Shown: positions 19,355 to 27,828 of the stretch, one piece after another
How the letters are laid out: the number at the start of each line of letters is the position of its first letter
Position numbering within the stretch: position 1 is the stretch's first letter
NCBI RefSeq assembly: GCF_003946335.1
Contig: NZ_RHNX01000005.1
Coordinates: 1-64,000 of the forward strand
Direction of reading: 5' to 3'
DNA: 64,000 nt
From: Levilactobacillus fujinensis
GTDB taxonomy: Bacteria; Bacillota; Bacilli; Lactobacillales; Lactobacillaceae
Made by a program: the position numbers and the translations under genes
Notes under the pieces: model-generated
The model's database searches: none
Seen by the model: only the letters and a program-made list of their open reading frames with translations
What the model was told of the DNA's origin: nothing

Positions 19355-19438
19355 ATTTCATTTTTTTCTTGTAAGCCTTTTCGAAACATGATACGCTAGG
19401 GATAAGCAAAAACAGATTGTCCAGCGTGTCGGCAATAC

Positions 19439-19452
19439 GTAAAACGTTTTAC
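19439..19452. promoter_or_regulatory. LacI-family operator or cre upstream of rbsK
   Basis: Perfect 14-base palindrome GTAAAACGTTTTAC with central CG, the classic form of LacI/CcpA-family operators. It is 36 bases before the rbsK start and 85 bases after the regulator gene. Confidence 0.75.
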
Positions 19453-19487
19453 AAATGGATAAATTGGTTAAGGAGTGAAGGTTAATT

Positions 19488-20405
19488 ATGTCAAACAAAG
19501 TTACGGTTCTAGGTAGTCTCAACGTTGATACGACATTGCGGGTTGCCCGGATGCCACAGCCAGGAGAAACGCTATCCACTGAAAACAAGAGTAGTGCCGC
19601 TGGTGGGAAGGGCGCTAACCAAGCCGTTGCTGCAGCCCGTGCCGGTGCTGAAACGCGGTTCATCGGTAAGGTTGGTAACGATGATGCAGGTCGTTTTATG
19701 GTTGAGTCTTTAAAAGATGATGGAATCGATACGAGTGCCATCATCACCGACCCAACGATTGGAACGGGGTCTGCTTTTATCTTACTTGACGAAGCGGGTC
19801 AAAACAGTATCTTGGTCTATGGTGGGTCTAATCAACAGATCAAGGCTGAAGAAGTTACAGCTGTTGAAGACGAAATTGCTAAGGCTGACTTCTTGATCAC
19901 GCAATTTGAAACGCCACAAGATGCGACTTTGGCTGCCTTTACGGTTGCCAAGAAACACCACGTGACGACTATCTTAAACCCAGCGCCCGCCGCTAAAATT
20001 GATCCTGAAATCTTAAAAGTTACCGATTTAGTGGTACCAAACGAGAGTGAAAGTGCTATCTTAACTGGTATCGAAGTTACCGATGAGGCGTCGATGGACG
20101 CTAATGCTGCCAAGTTCCGTGAATTGGGTGTTAAGAATCTTATTATCACCATCGGGAGCAAGGGAGCTTACTACGCAACTGCCGATGGTTCTGGTTTTGT
20201 ACCAGCCTTCAAGGTCAACGCCGTAGATACCACGGCTGCTGGAGACACCTTCATTGGCGCATTGAGCTCACAACTCAAACCGGACCTCAGCAACATTGCC
20301 ACAGCCTTGGTCTTCGCACAACGGGCTAGTTCCTTGACCGTTCAGGGACTGGGCGCAATGCCATCGATTCCGACGCTGGCTCAGATTGAAGCAGCCAGCA
20401 AGTAA
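19488..20405 (+). CDS. rbsK: Ribokinase
   Basis: 305 aa. It phosphorylates ribose to ribose-5-phosphate. PfkB signature 1 (GGKGANQAVAAARAG) is at residues 40-54 and signature 2 with the catalytic Asp (VDTTAAGDTFIGAL) near 243-256. NPAPA near residue 165 is also typical. Preceded by AAGGAG and an operator palindrome, followed by a terminator. No ribose transporter or rbsD is next to it. Confidence 0.95.
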   Translation: MSNKVTVLGSLNVDTTLRVARMPQPGETLSTENKSSAAGGKGANQAVAAARAGAETRFIGKVGNDDAGRFMVESLKDDGIDTSAIITDPTIGTGSAFILLDEAGQNSILVYGGSNQQIKAEEVTAVEDEIAKADFLITQFETPQDATLAAFTVAKKHHVTTILNPAPAAKIDPEILKVTDLVVPNESESAILTGIEVTDEASMDANAAKFRELGVKNLIITIGSKGAYYATADGSGFVPAFKVNAVDTTAAGDTFIGALSSQLKPDLSNIATALVFAQRASSLTVQGLGAMPSIPTLAQIEAASK

Positions 20406-20435
20406 TTCTTTTCAGAAAATAAAATAGTTTTTGAG

Positions 20436-20476
20436 ACGACCTATACCAATTTTTATGGTAAAAGGTCGTTTTTTTG
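20436..20476 (+). terminator. Rho-independent terminator of rbsK
   Basis: ACGACCT (20436-20442) pairs with AGGTCGT (20463-20469), with an inner TACCA/TGGTA pair, then a T7 run. Confidence 0.85.
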
Positions 20477-20487
20477 TATCTTGAGAA

Positions 20488-20524
20488 CAACCGGTTGCAA
20501 CATCTTTGAATTGGTATATCCAAT
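20488..20524. promoter_or_regulatory. Two inverted repeats upstream of the transketolase gene
   Basis: CAACCGGTTG (20488-20497) is a perfect palindrome and ATTGG-TATAT-CCAAT (20510-20524) a second one, both upstream of the transketolase promoter. ATTGGTATA recurs at the -10 region. They are candidate operator sites; the regulator is unknown. Confidence 0.4.
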
Positions 20525-20577
20525 ATATCTGTTTTTGCAACTCACAAAAGCCCATTTAATAAGTTTTACAAAAGGGG

Positions 20578-20606
20578 TTGCATGATGACAATTAAATTGG
20601 TATAGT
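20578..20606 (+). promoter_or_regulatory. Sigma-A promoter of the transketolase gene
   Basis: TTGCAT (20578-20583), 17-base spacer, TATAGT (20601-20606). The resulting leader of about 105 bases has a short hairpin TCATCT/AGATGA (20661-20681). Confidence 0.65.
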
Positions 20607-20719
20607 TATAAAAGTCGATGGTGAGCGTCGATTCTACCGGTATGATTAACGTATAAAAACTCATCTACCAATAACAGATGATCAGAATGGTCTGGTCACT
20701 TAAAGTGAGGTTATTTCGG

Positions 20720-22741
20720 ATGTTGAATGAAAAAGTAATGAAACAAGTAAGTTTTGATGACACGGACAATTTAGCAGTAACGGCGGTCCGGATGTTAAGC
20801 ATGGATATGATTTCGCGGGCCCGCTCAGGTCATCCAGGACTCCCATTAGGGGCTTCGCCAATGGCTTATGTTTTATTTTCCCGCCATTTACGGGTCGATC
20901 CTTCATTTCCACAATGGTTCAATCGGGATCGATTTGTCCTTTCTGCTGGCCACGGTTCGGCTATGCTGTACAGTCTCTTACACCTGAGCGGCTTTTCACT
21001 GAGTCGAAGCGACTTGATGAACTTCCGACAATTAGGTAGTAAGACCCCGGGGCATCCAGAGTATGGTGTGACACCTGGAGTGGACGCGACGACCGGTCCT
21101 TTAGGTCAAGGTATTGGAATGGCCGTGGGGATGGCCATGGCTGAAGCTCATTTAGCCGCGGATTACAATCAACCGAATCTAAACGTCGTTGATCACTATA
21201 CATACGCCTTATGTGGGGATGGTGATTTGATGGAAGGGGTTGCGGCTGAATCTGCAAGTTTAGCTGGCCAATTAAAATTAAATAAGTTAATCGTATTGTA
21301 CGATTCTAATGACATTTCACTTGACGGACCGTTGAGTAATGCTTGTCATGATGATGTAGCGGGGCGTTTCTTAAGCTATGGTTGGAACTATTCACGAGTG
21401 GCGGACGGAAATGACCTGGACGCTATCGATGATGCAATTACTGCAGCTAAGCAGAATCAAGACGGGCCAACTTTGATCGAGGTCAAGACACAGATTGGGG
21501 CGGGGAGTCCGAACGCCGGCACAAATAAGGTTCACGGTGCACCGTTGAATGCAGCCGATTTAGAGGCTACACGGAATACCTATGGTTGGAACAACGATCC
21601 CTTTACAGTACCAGCTGAGGTTCATGAACGATTTATGACGACGATCAAGGCACGGGGCTGGGCCAGCCACCAAGAGTGGTCAAACTTAATCACCCGTTAT
21701 GCAACGGTTGAGCCAGAACTGGCTAGCCAATTTGCCAAAGGATTGAGCCAAGAAGCACCGGCTGACTTGACAGATCAACTGCCAATCTATTACAAGAAGG
21801 ATAGTTTGGCTTCTCGGGCAAGTGGCAGCGAAGTTCTACAGAAGCTAAGTGCAGCCCTGCCAAACTTATGGGGGGGATCAGCCGATCTCTTTAGCTCAAA
21901 CAAGACGGCAATTGCCGAGGATGATCGGTTTAGTGCCGAAAATCCACAAGGTAGAAATTTATGGTTTGGTGTACGTGAGTTTGCCGAGGCCGCTGCCATG
22001 AACGGAATCGCTTTGCACGGGGGGAGTCGGGTTTATGGGTCGACATTCTTTGTCTTCTCTGACTACATGAAGCCAGCAATTCGGTTGGCAGCACTCCAAA
22101 AATTGCCAATCATCTACGTCTTCACGCATGATTCGTTGGCCGTCGGGGAGGATGGCCCGACTCATGAACCCGTAGAACAGTTAGCTGCTTTACGAGCAAT
22201 CCCAGGCTTAGCGGTCTTTCGGCCAGCGGATGGGAATGAAACCGTGGCGGCTTGGCAGACAGCACTCCAATCAGTCGACCATCCAACGGCCATCATCCTT
22301 TCACGTCAGGGCTTACCAACGCTACCACAAGCAGCTGCGCGTGTTCGTAGCGGTGTAAAGCGGGGTGGCTACGTGGTTCGCGATGCTCAAGGGGATGCGG
22401 AAGGTATTTTGATGGCATCGGGGTCAGAAGTTAAATTAGCATTAGGGGCACAAGAACAACTAGCAGAAATGGGTCACGACGTACGGGTCGTATCCGTACC
22501 AAGCTTTGAACAATTCAATATGCAGTCCACTGCTTACCGTGAACGTATCATGCCAATTAAGCTGCGCCGTAGAGTGGCAATTGAAATGGCGAGCGGCCTG
22601 GGATGGTGTCAATATGTTGGCCTCGATGGCGCGATGCTGACGCAGGAACAGTTCGGTGCTAGTGGTCCTGGTGAGCAGGTCATGGAAATGGCTGGATTCA
22701 CCGTTGACCGCGTCGTTCAAGCATACTTGGGGTTGAACTGA
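20720..22741 (+). CDS. tkt: Transketolase
   Basis: 673 aa from ATG 20720 (AAAGTGAGG at 20702-20710); in-frame ATGs at 20678 and 20738 are alternatives. It moves two-carbon units in the pentose phosphate pathway using thiamine diphosphate. The ThDP-binding motif [16 protein letters not shown] is near residues 160-175, [15 protein letters not shown] is near the N-terminus, and the pyrimidine-binding domain includes [16 protein letters not shown] near 480. Following ribokinase, it would feed ribose-5-phosphate into central metabolism, though each gene has its own promoter. Confidence 0.95.
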   Translation: MLNEKVMKQVSFDDTDNLAVTAVRMLSMDMISRARSGHPGLPLGASPMAYVLFSRHLRVDPSFPQWFNRDRFVLSAGHGSAMLYSLLHLSGFSLSRSDLMNFRQLGSKTPGHPEYGVTPGVDATTGPLGQGIGMAVGMAMAEAHLAADYNQPNLNVVDHYTYALCGDGDLMEGVAAESASLAGQLKLNKLIVLYDSNDISLDGPLSNACHDDVAGRFLSYGWNYSRVADGNDLDAIDDAITAAKQNQDGPTLIEVKTQIGAGSPNAGTNKVHGAPLNAADLEATRNTYGWNNDPFTVPAEVHERFMTTIKARGWASHQEWSNLITRYATVEPELASQFAKGLSQEAPADLTDQLPIYYKKDSLASRASGSEVLQKLSAALPNLWGGSADLFSSNKTAIAEDDRFSAENPQGRNLWFGVREFAEAAAMNGIALHGGSRVYGSTFFVFSDYMKPAIRLAALQKLPIIYVFTHDSLAVGEDGPTHEPVEQLAALRAIPGLAVFRPADGNETVAAWQTALQSVDHPTAIILSRQGLPTLPQAAARVRSGVKRGGYVVRDAQGDAEGILMASGSEVKLALGAQEQLAEMGHDVRVVSVPSFEQFNMQSTAYRERIMPIKLRRRVAIEMASGLGWCQYVGLDGAMLTQEQFGASGPGEQVMEMAGFTVDRVVQAYLGLN

Positions 22742-22889
22742 AGAATGCAGTCGGAATGACTACGCCTCAGCTTAGAATGGTCTTTATCCTAGCAAGGGCT
22801 TAATGAAGGAGTCGAATCAACAGGGTTCTATCTGTGGAGTGGTCCCGTGTTCATCTTTAGGATATCCAGTCATATATTTTAGCAAGTAA

Positions 22890-22932
22890 AATGAGGGACA
22901 CGAGCAGGCAATAGGTTCGGGTCCCTTTTATG
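22890..22932 (+). terminator. Weak terminator after the transketolase gene
   Basis: AGGGAC-acgagc pairs imperfectly with GTTCG-GGTCCCT and is followed by TTTTAT. It lies 150 bases after the stop; the stretch between shows no gene. Confidence 0.5.
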
Positions 22933-22939
22933 ATTCTAA

Positions 22940-23065
22940 CTGAGGTTGAAAGGTCTAAAATACCCATTATGACGGTTATAACAATAATACTGAGACCAAA
23001 AATGGACAACTTGGTCGGCTGTTGCCATATTGACCGATGAATATGGGGTGTAGCAACACTGTCCG
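22940..23065. repeat. Intergenic repeat, copy C (left part)
   Basis: 22944-23010 aligns with 60778-60845 nearly without gaps: GGTTGAAA, then MCCMATTATGACGGTTATMACAA, then GAGACYAAAAWTGGACAAC. The next 50 bases are a weaker match to the TTACCGGTCAG / GGGCTG module. No gene is seen in the surrounding 440-base gap. Confidence 0.65.
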
Positions 23066-23185
23066 ATAGAACGAAGCCGCCGCGTCCGGCAGTTTTACAA
23101 GAAATATTGCAAACGTTTCCCGAAAATCTAGTAAGTTCGTAAAATTATTGGTATATTGGGGGTAAAGGAACTGGAGGCGGTTTTA

Positions 23186-24077
23186 ATGGAAATTCGGCGG
23201 ATCAAGGTGCCAACGGCGTTAGTGTGGTCAGCACCCTCGGCGGTGACTAAGACCGATCAGACTTATTTGAAAACTGGCGATTTGACGACGTGGCTGGCAG
23301 CGCTTAAACCAACGGATAAAGACCGGTTGGCTGACAATGACAGTATCGTCACGGAGGCATTGTTTAACGACCGTGTGGTATTGGATCGCGTTGAGGGTGA
23401 CTGGGCCCACGTGTTTGTGACGCGGCAAGGTAATCGGCAGGAACGACGAGGCTATCCTGGCTGGGTGCCTTTGGCGCAACTGACGACGGCTGATGAAGAA
23501 CTGGCCTACCCCACGACAACGGTTCGGCTGGTCCATGCCGAGACGACGTTGTTAAATGAGGACCGCCAACCCGTGTCGATCTTACCATTGGGAACACTGT
23601 TGACGACGACTGGTCAGGACAGTGAGTGGATTCAAGTCGTCACGCCTCTAGGCCAAGGGTGGATTGCGGCCGCTGCCGCCAAACTTGGTGTGACGGGGGC
23701 CGATGATGGCGACCGGCTATTAGCACTGGGCCAACAGTTCATCGGGACACCCTATCTGTGGGGGGGGGATCACACCGCAAGGATTTGATTGTTCCGGCTT
23801 TATCTATGCGTTACACCGGGCACTCGACTACTATATTCCCCGGGATGCGCAGGACCAATTTGCCAATGGATATCCGGTTGCACCGGAAAATTTGGCTGCT
23901 GGTGACCTTGTCTTCTTTGCTCGTGAACACGGGACTGGCGAGATTCATCATGTGGGTGTGTATGCGGGGAATGGTAAGATGCTACATGCACCTAAGCCAG
24001 GTGCGGCCGTTCAATTGGCACCGCTGACCGGAAAGCTAGCACCAGAATACGTGGGGGCTCGGCGGTTCTGGCAATAA
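23186..24077 (+). pseudogene. SH3-NlpC/P60 endopeptidase (YkfC-like), frameshifted at a G9 tract
   Basis: Start ATG 23186 with GGAGG at 23173-23177. The first 195 residues carry bacterial SH3-like domains (YPGWVPLAQL, GQGWIAAAA). The frame then breaks in a run of nine G (23760-23768) and stops at 23786-23788, giving about 200 aa. Removing one G restores WGG-ITPQGFDCSGF and reads on to 24077: 296 aa with catalytic Cys202, His in IHHVGVYAG and a third polar residue in MLHAPKPG, a complete NlpC/P60 domain. There is no signal peptide, so it would act in the cytoplasm on imported muropeptides like YkfC, a gamma-D-glutamyl endopeptidase. The break is a real lesion, a phase-variable state or a sequencing error. 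Confidence 0.88.
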
Positions 24078-24138
24078 ATGGAAGTTGAAGAATTTTGTAA
24101 GGTCATGGTCAAACCTCATCCGCTGACTAGGGACATGC

Positions 24139-24163
24139 TATACTGCTTCATGGGAGCAGTATA
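24139..24163. promoter_or_regulatory. Inverted repeat at the DUF1002 gene promoter
   Basis: TATACTGCT (24139-24147) and AGCAGTATA (24155-24163) form a perfect 9-bp inverted repeat with a 7-base centre, 27 bases before the start codon. The left arm contains a -10-like TATACT. It could be an operator or an RNA hairpin. Confidence 0.5.
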
Positions 24164-24189
24164 ATGAAAGCGAAAAGAGAGGGATAACC

Positions 24190-25206
24190 ATGAAATTAAA
24201 ACAAATTTTGCTTGGGGTCGTAGCCGTAACTTTAGCGATTACTTTGGGCAGTCGCGCGGTATCCGCTGCTGCTGACACCACGGATACAGGGAGTACCAGT
24301 AGCTCAGCAACCAGTGGCAGTACCGTTCAAACTAAGGCACTCTCCAAGGCTTATGTGGTCTATGGGGCTGGTTTGGCCAGTGAAGACAAGGATACGGTTG
24401 CCTCAGCATTGGGCGTAAAATCGAATTATACGGCATTGACCGCAACCGGGACCGACTACGCAACGTATCTGAACTCGGCTGGAACCACTGATGCCAGTAT
24501 GATCAGTTCGGTGGCATTGGCACCGGCGGATCCTGGGACTGGGGTTAAGGTTAATATTGCCAAATATAATGGAAATAACAATATTACTGAAGTAACCGCC
24601 CAACAATACGCCATGGTCGCAACTATGGCGGGGGTCAAAGATGTCATTATTACGGTGACAGCTGACAAGACCGTTTCTGGAGAATCCGCCTTGACCGGTG
24701 TCTACAAGGCTTTAGCAGCAGATGGGTTAACGTTGAATTCAGAAAATACGCAAGCCGCTAACAGCGTCTTGGATGCGACTCAGCCAGCCATTGATTCTAA
24801 CAATGATGATAGTAAGTATCCCGGTAAATTAATGTCTGCTGTGGGTTCTGTTTCTTCAGATCTGGCTAAGCAACGACAGAACGGAAATGATTTAGCAACT
24901 AAGGCCGATATTGAAACGATGTTGCAAAAAGCTTTGGCTAAACAGGGCATTGATGGTAAGACGAGTTCAACTCAGATTACCAACATCTCAATTGCCCTCA
25001 GTAAGGTTCAACAAGCACCGGTCTCAACGAGTAAGACGTACGTGACGAATGTCACCAACGTTGCCAATAACCTTGCCAACAGTATTGGGGATAAAATGGC
25101 TAGCGTGAAAGATTTCGCCAACAGTGCGGATGCAAAAAAAGCTGAGAATTTCATTGTGCAATTCTGGAATAAAATCGTTAGTTTTTTTAAAGGATTACTA
25201 GGCTAA
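24190..25206 (+). CDS. Secreted DUF1002 family protein
   Basis: 338 aa. The N-terminal signal peptide (MKLKQ, hydrophobic stretch, cleavage near VSA-A at residue 27-28) indicates export. A Ser/Thr-rich segment follows, then the region from AYVVYGAGLASEDKDTVASA to about residue 280 matches my recollection of the DUF1002 family, whose function is unknown. It has no LPxTG anchor or membrane segment. An internal Gly/Asn-poor helical part and a C-terminal hydrophobic stretch (IVQFWNKIVSFFKGLLG) could contact the membrane. It lies between two NlpC/P60 genes, which suggests an envelope role. Confidence 0.8.
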   Translation: MKLKQILLGVVAVTLAITLGSRAVSAAADTTDTGSTSSSATSGSTVQTKALSKAYVVYGAGLASEDKDTVASALGVKSNYTALTATGTDYATYLNSAGTTDASMISSVALAPADPGTGVKVNIAKYNGNNNITEVTAQQYAMVATMAGVKDVIITVTADKTVSGESALTGVYKALAADGLTLNSENTQAANSVLDATQPAIDSNNDDSKYPGKLMSAVGSVSSDLAKQRQNGNDLATKADIETMLQKALAKQGIDGKTSSTQITNISIALSKVQQAPVSTSKTYVTNVTNVANNLANSIGDKMASVKDFANSADAKKAENFIVQFWNKIVSFFKGLLG

Positions 25207-25236
25207 AAGTGAGTAAGAACGGTGAAATAACAAAGT

Positions 25237-25264
25237 AACGGGAGATTTCTCCCGTTTTTTTTTT
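25237..25264 (+). terminator. Rho-independent terminator of the DUF1002 gene
   Basis: An 8-bp stem AACGGGAG/CTCCCGTT (25237-25244 with 25249-25256), 4-base loop, then a ten-T run. Confidence 0.95.
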
Positions 25265-25692
25265 GCACTTTTTTTAATTTCACAAGCAGAACAAGACACT
25301 TGACAGTTGTAAAATACAAAAAGCGTTTTCAATAATATCTTGTACCGTACAACTGCTTACACTTTGGAAAAGGTGGATAAATATACGCCACCCGCATCGG
25401 TTTTGATTGAATCTTACATAGAACAAACGTTTGCTAGCCAACAAACTGGAAATGCTGATATTATCAGATTACAGTAGTACCTGGGAAATTGGAAACGCTT
25501 AAGGGGAACATATATTCAGAGCTTAAATTCTGTTAATAATTCCTTAATATTTCACAAGAAACTGGGAAAACGTGTGGTAAGATTAATTTGTGATTCGTAT
25601 TTACTGTGAACGAACGTAAATGCCACTGGGTCTGAAGAGCAATTTGCGTTTCATGATGAGTTTGAAATCTTAAGTCATAAAAGGACGTGTTG
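25265..25692. other. Long AT-rich leader region of the LysM-NlpC/P60 gene
   Basis: About 430 bases without a gene. It holds a TTGACA (25300-25305) lacking a properly spaced -10, a cre-like AAAAAGCGTTTTCA (25318-25331; 12 of 14 positions on the minus strand), and TGGTAAGAT (25575-25583), which could be an extended -10 box about 110 bases before the start. None is conclusive. Confidence 0.4.
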
Positions 25693-27384
25693 GTGAAGAT
25701 GAGTACAGGACAACGAAAAACCAAAGCAGTTGTTGGCGTCGTTGGGGCCATTGGTGCTTTAGCGGCTGGAGCATCCATGACCGCTAATGCTGATACCATT
25801 CAAGTTAAGCAAGGGGACACCGTTTGGGGTCTTTCACAGCAGACTGGCGTTTCTATTCAAGATTTAGAACAGCAGAATTCGATTGACGCAAAGACCGATT
25901 TAATTTTTGTCGGTCAACGGCTTCAAGTAAAATCAGCTAAGACAACGCAGACATATTCGGTTAAATCCGGTGATACGCTTTGGGATTTAGCCCAGACGTA
26001 TCATTTGACGGTGGCACAATTACAAAAGGCAAATGCCTTAACTGGTGACATGTTAAGCGTTGGCCAAAAACTAGAAATTCCACAAGCTAGTCATGTTAAG
26101 GACAATGCCACAACGCAGACAACGACACCAAGCAGCCGACAGCAAGCAACGCAAAAGGCGAGTGCTGTTCAGGCACAGATTGTCGCTGAACAACAGGCCG
26201 CAGCTAGCAAGCAAAAACAGCAAACGGCTGCAGCAACCTCTAGTTCAGTAGTTACTGGTAGTCAAGAAGCAAGTTCAAGTACGACGTCACAGACGTCGTC
26301 CAAGACCAGTGCGAGTGAGCAGACGCCAGCCGTGACACCTGCAACGGGTCAAAGTACAACACCCAAGGCATCTACCAGCACGACGACAGCTAGCCAAACG
26401 AGTTCTTCAACCAGTAGTTCGGTTGTTAGCCAACCTGCAACTAAGATGAGTCAGGCGAGTGCCCAGAGTAAAACCAGTAGCAGCGTCGAAGGCAGTTCGG
26501 TCGCTCAGAACAGCTCGGTTAAGAGCCAATCAACGAGCAGTAGTGCAACGGTTGGTCAGACACAGAAGAGCCAAGCACCGGTTAGCTCAACCAGTCAATC
26601 CGTAACGACACCAACGCAAAGTAGCAGCTCTGTTACTGAGGCGAGTTCCGATACCACAACGTCAACGTCTCGTGCCACTGCGACGAAAGCCGTACAGCGG
26701 AAGCGGGTGACACGTTCGGCGTCTAATGTGACAAGTCAGTCACAGTCCCAGGCGACTAGCAGCAGTCAGGTAACGACCCAGGCCGCCACGACAAGTCAGG
26801 CCGTCTCGTCTAGTTCGCAGAGCGCAACGGTCAATCAGGCTAGTGCTGGTGCAACAGCGACGACTAAGGCTAAGAAGACAAAGCGGATTCGTACAACGAC
26901 CCAAGCGGCCGTCAAGAAAGCCGCGCAGTCAAGCCAACAGACGACCAGTAGCAGTTCCACGTCTTCCGCAACTGCCACCACGAGTAGCAGTAGTGCCAAG
27001 GCAACAACGAACAGTAACTTGACCACGGGTTCTGTGACAAGTTTGGCGTTAAAATTGGCATCAGCGAACATTCCTTACGTTTGGGGTGGCTCATCTCTCA
27101 GCGGGATGGATTGTTCTGGCCTGGTTGCCTACGTTTACCAGCACGCACTGGGGATTAGTTTGCCGCACAACACGGTTTCGCAAGAAGCACGGGTATCGAC
27201 ACATTCCGTTGCGTCTGCTAAGCCGGGGGACATCTTGTTCTGGGGGTCTAAGGGTGCAACCTATCACGATGCCATCTACATTGGTAATGGTCAGTACGTT
27301 GCAGCACCAACGCCAGGTCAAAATGTCGAAGTTGAATCGATCAGTCAATACTTTATGCCTTCGTTTGCAGGAACCGTGAAATAA
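25693..27384 (+). CDS. Secreted LysM and NlpC/P60 domain peptidoglycan hydrolase
   Basis: About 563 aa. AAGGA at 25681-25685 fits GTG 25693 best; ATG 25699 and GTG 25687 are alternatives. Order: signal peptide ending near TANA-D, LysM 1 (TIQVKQGDTVWGLSQQTGVS), LysM 2 (TYSVKSGDTLWDLAQTYHLT), about 300 residues rich in Ser, Thr, Gln and Ala, then a C-terminal NlpC/P60 domain (IPYVWGGSSLSGMDCSGL, catalytic Cys near 474; His in the TYHDAIYIGN segment). It should bind and cut cell-wall peptides outside the cell, probably in growth or daughter-cell separation. The linker contains two basic patches (KAVQRKRVTRS and KAKKTKRIR). Confidence 0.93.
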   Translation: MKMSTGQRKTKAVVGVVGAIGALAAGASMTANADTIQVKQGDTVWGLSQQTGVSIQDLEQQNSIDAKTDLIFVGQRLQVKSAKTTQTYSVKSGDTLWDLAQTYHLTVAQLQKANALTGDMLSVGQKLEIPQASHVKDNATTQTTTPSSRQQATQKASAVQAQIVAEQQAAASKQKQQTAAATSSSVVTGSQEASSSTTSQTSSKTSASEQTPAVTPATGQSTTPKASTSTTTASQTSSSTSSSVVSQPATKMSQASAQSKTSSSVEGSSVAQNSSVKSQSTSSSATVGQTQKSQAPVSSTSQSVTTPTQSSSSVTEASSDTTTSTSRATATKAVQRKRVTRSASNVTSQSQSQATSSSQVTTQAATTSQAVSSSSQSATVNQASAGATATTKAKKTKRIRTTTQAAVKKAAQSSQQTTSSSSTSSATATTSSSSAKATTNSNLTTGSVTSLALKLASANIPYVWGGSSLSGMDCSGLVAYVYQHALGISLPHNTVSQEARVSTHSVASAKPGDILFWGSKGATYHDAIYIGNGQYVAAPTPGQNVEVESISQYFMPSFAGTVK

Positions 27385-27385
27385 G

Positions 27386-27436
27386 TCAAGCGACATGAAT
27401 CCGCTTTTTTGACCATTTTCGGCAATCCGCCGAAAA
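27386..27436 (+). terminator. Hairpins after the LysM-NlpC/P60 gene
   Basis: A weak AAGCG/CGCTT stem leads into TTTTTT at 27404-27410. A stronger 8-bp hairpin TTTTCGGC/GCCGAAAA follows (27416-27423 with 27429-27436) but has its T run only on the minus strand. Confidence 0.45.
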
Positions 27437-27546
27437 AAGTTAAGATAATCGTTAACAAATCCAATGGCAAGTGTTATGATTTCTCGTAGTCATTTAGAGA
27501 TGAGTCAACATAATTAAATTTTCTTGTTAAAGGAGTTGTCAAAAAG

Positions 27547-27753
27547 GTGAGTAATCGTATGGAGATTCTGGAAGAGTATCGTCAGGCTAATTCACAGTTG
27601 GCTACGTTAAAACGGAAGGAATCTGAGAGCGTTCAGTGGAGCTCGGAGACAGTGCAGATTGAACCGCGCTACGGCAAAGAAATGAACGACTTATCCGATA
27701 AGTGCGCTCAGCTCGACATGATTCTGGAAGCAATGGACGCTTCAGAAGACTAA
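27547..27753 (+). CDS. Small protein of unknown function
   Basis: 68 aa, starting at GTG 27547 with AAAGGAG at 27529-27535 (11-base spacing; ATG 27559 is an alternative). It is acidic and mostly helical, with heptad-like spacing in EILEEYRQANSQLATLKRKE and in the C-terminal MNDLSDKCAQLDMILEAMD. No signal peptide or membrane segment. It is placed alone between the surface hydrolase gene and a bidirectional terminator. I do not recognise the family. The good ribosome site and terminator argue that it is a real gene. Confidence 0.65.
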   Translation: MSNRMEILEEYRQANSQLATLKRKESESVQWSSETVQIEPRYGKEMNDLSDKCAQLDMILEAMDASED

Positions 27754-27784
27754 AAATAACCTGCGGGTGGTTTTGATCACACGC

Positions 27785-27821
27785 AAAAGCCCCACCGCTA
27801 AAACTAACGGTGAGGCTTTTT
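27785..27821. terminator. Bidirectional terminator between the small gene and the lipid kinase gene
   Basis: AAAAGCCcCACCG pairs with CGGTGaGGCTTTT, followed by T run on plus and preceded by AAAA on plus (T run on minus). It separates convergent genes. Confidence 0.85.
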
Positions 27822-27828
27822 ATTGGCT

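Noticed and set aside
23101-23120. cre site upstream of the frameshifted NlpC/P60 gene (AAACGTTT core)
   Set aside because: Only about 11 of 14 consensus positions match, too weak to list.
26130-27030. Apparent repetitive DNA that might be taken for a CRISPR or minisatellite
   Set aside because: It is Ser/Thr/Gln codon bias in the hydrolase linker; no regular repeat and spacer pattern.
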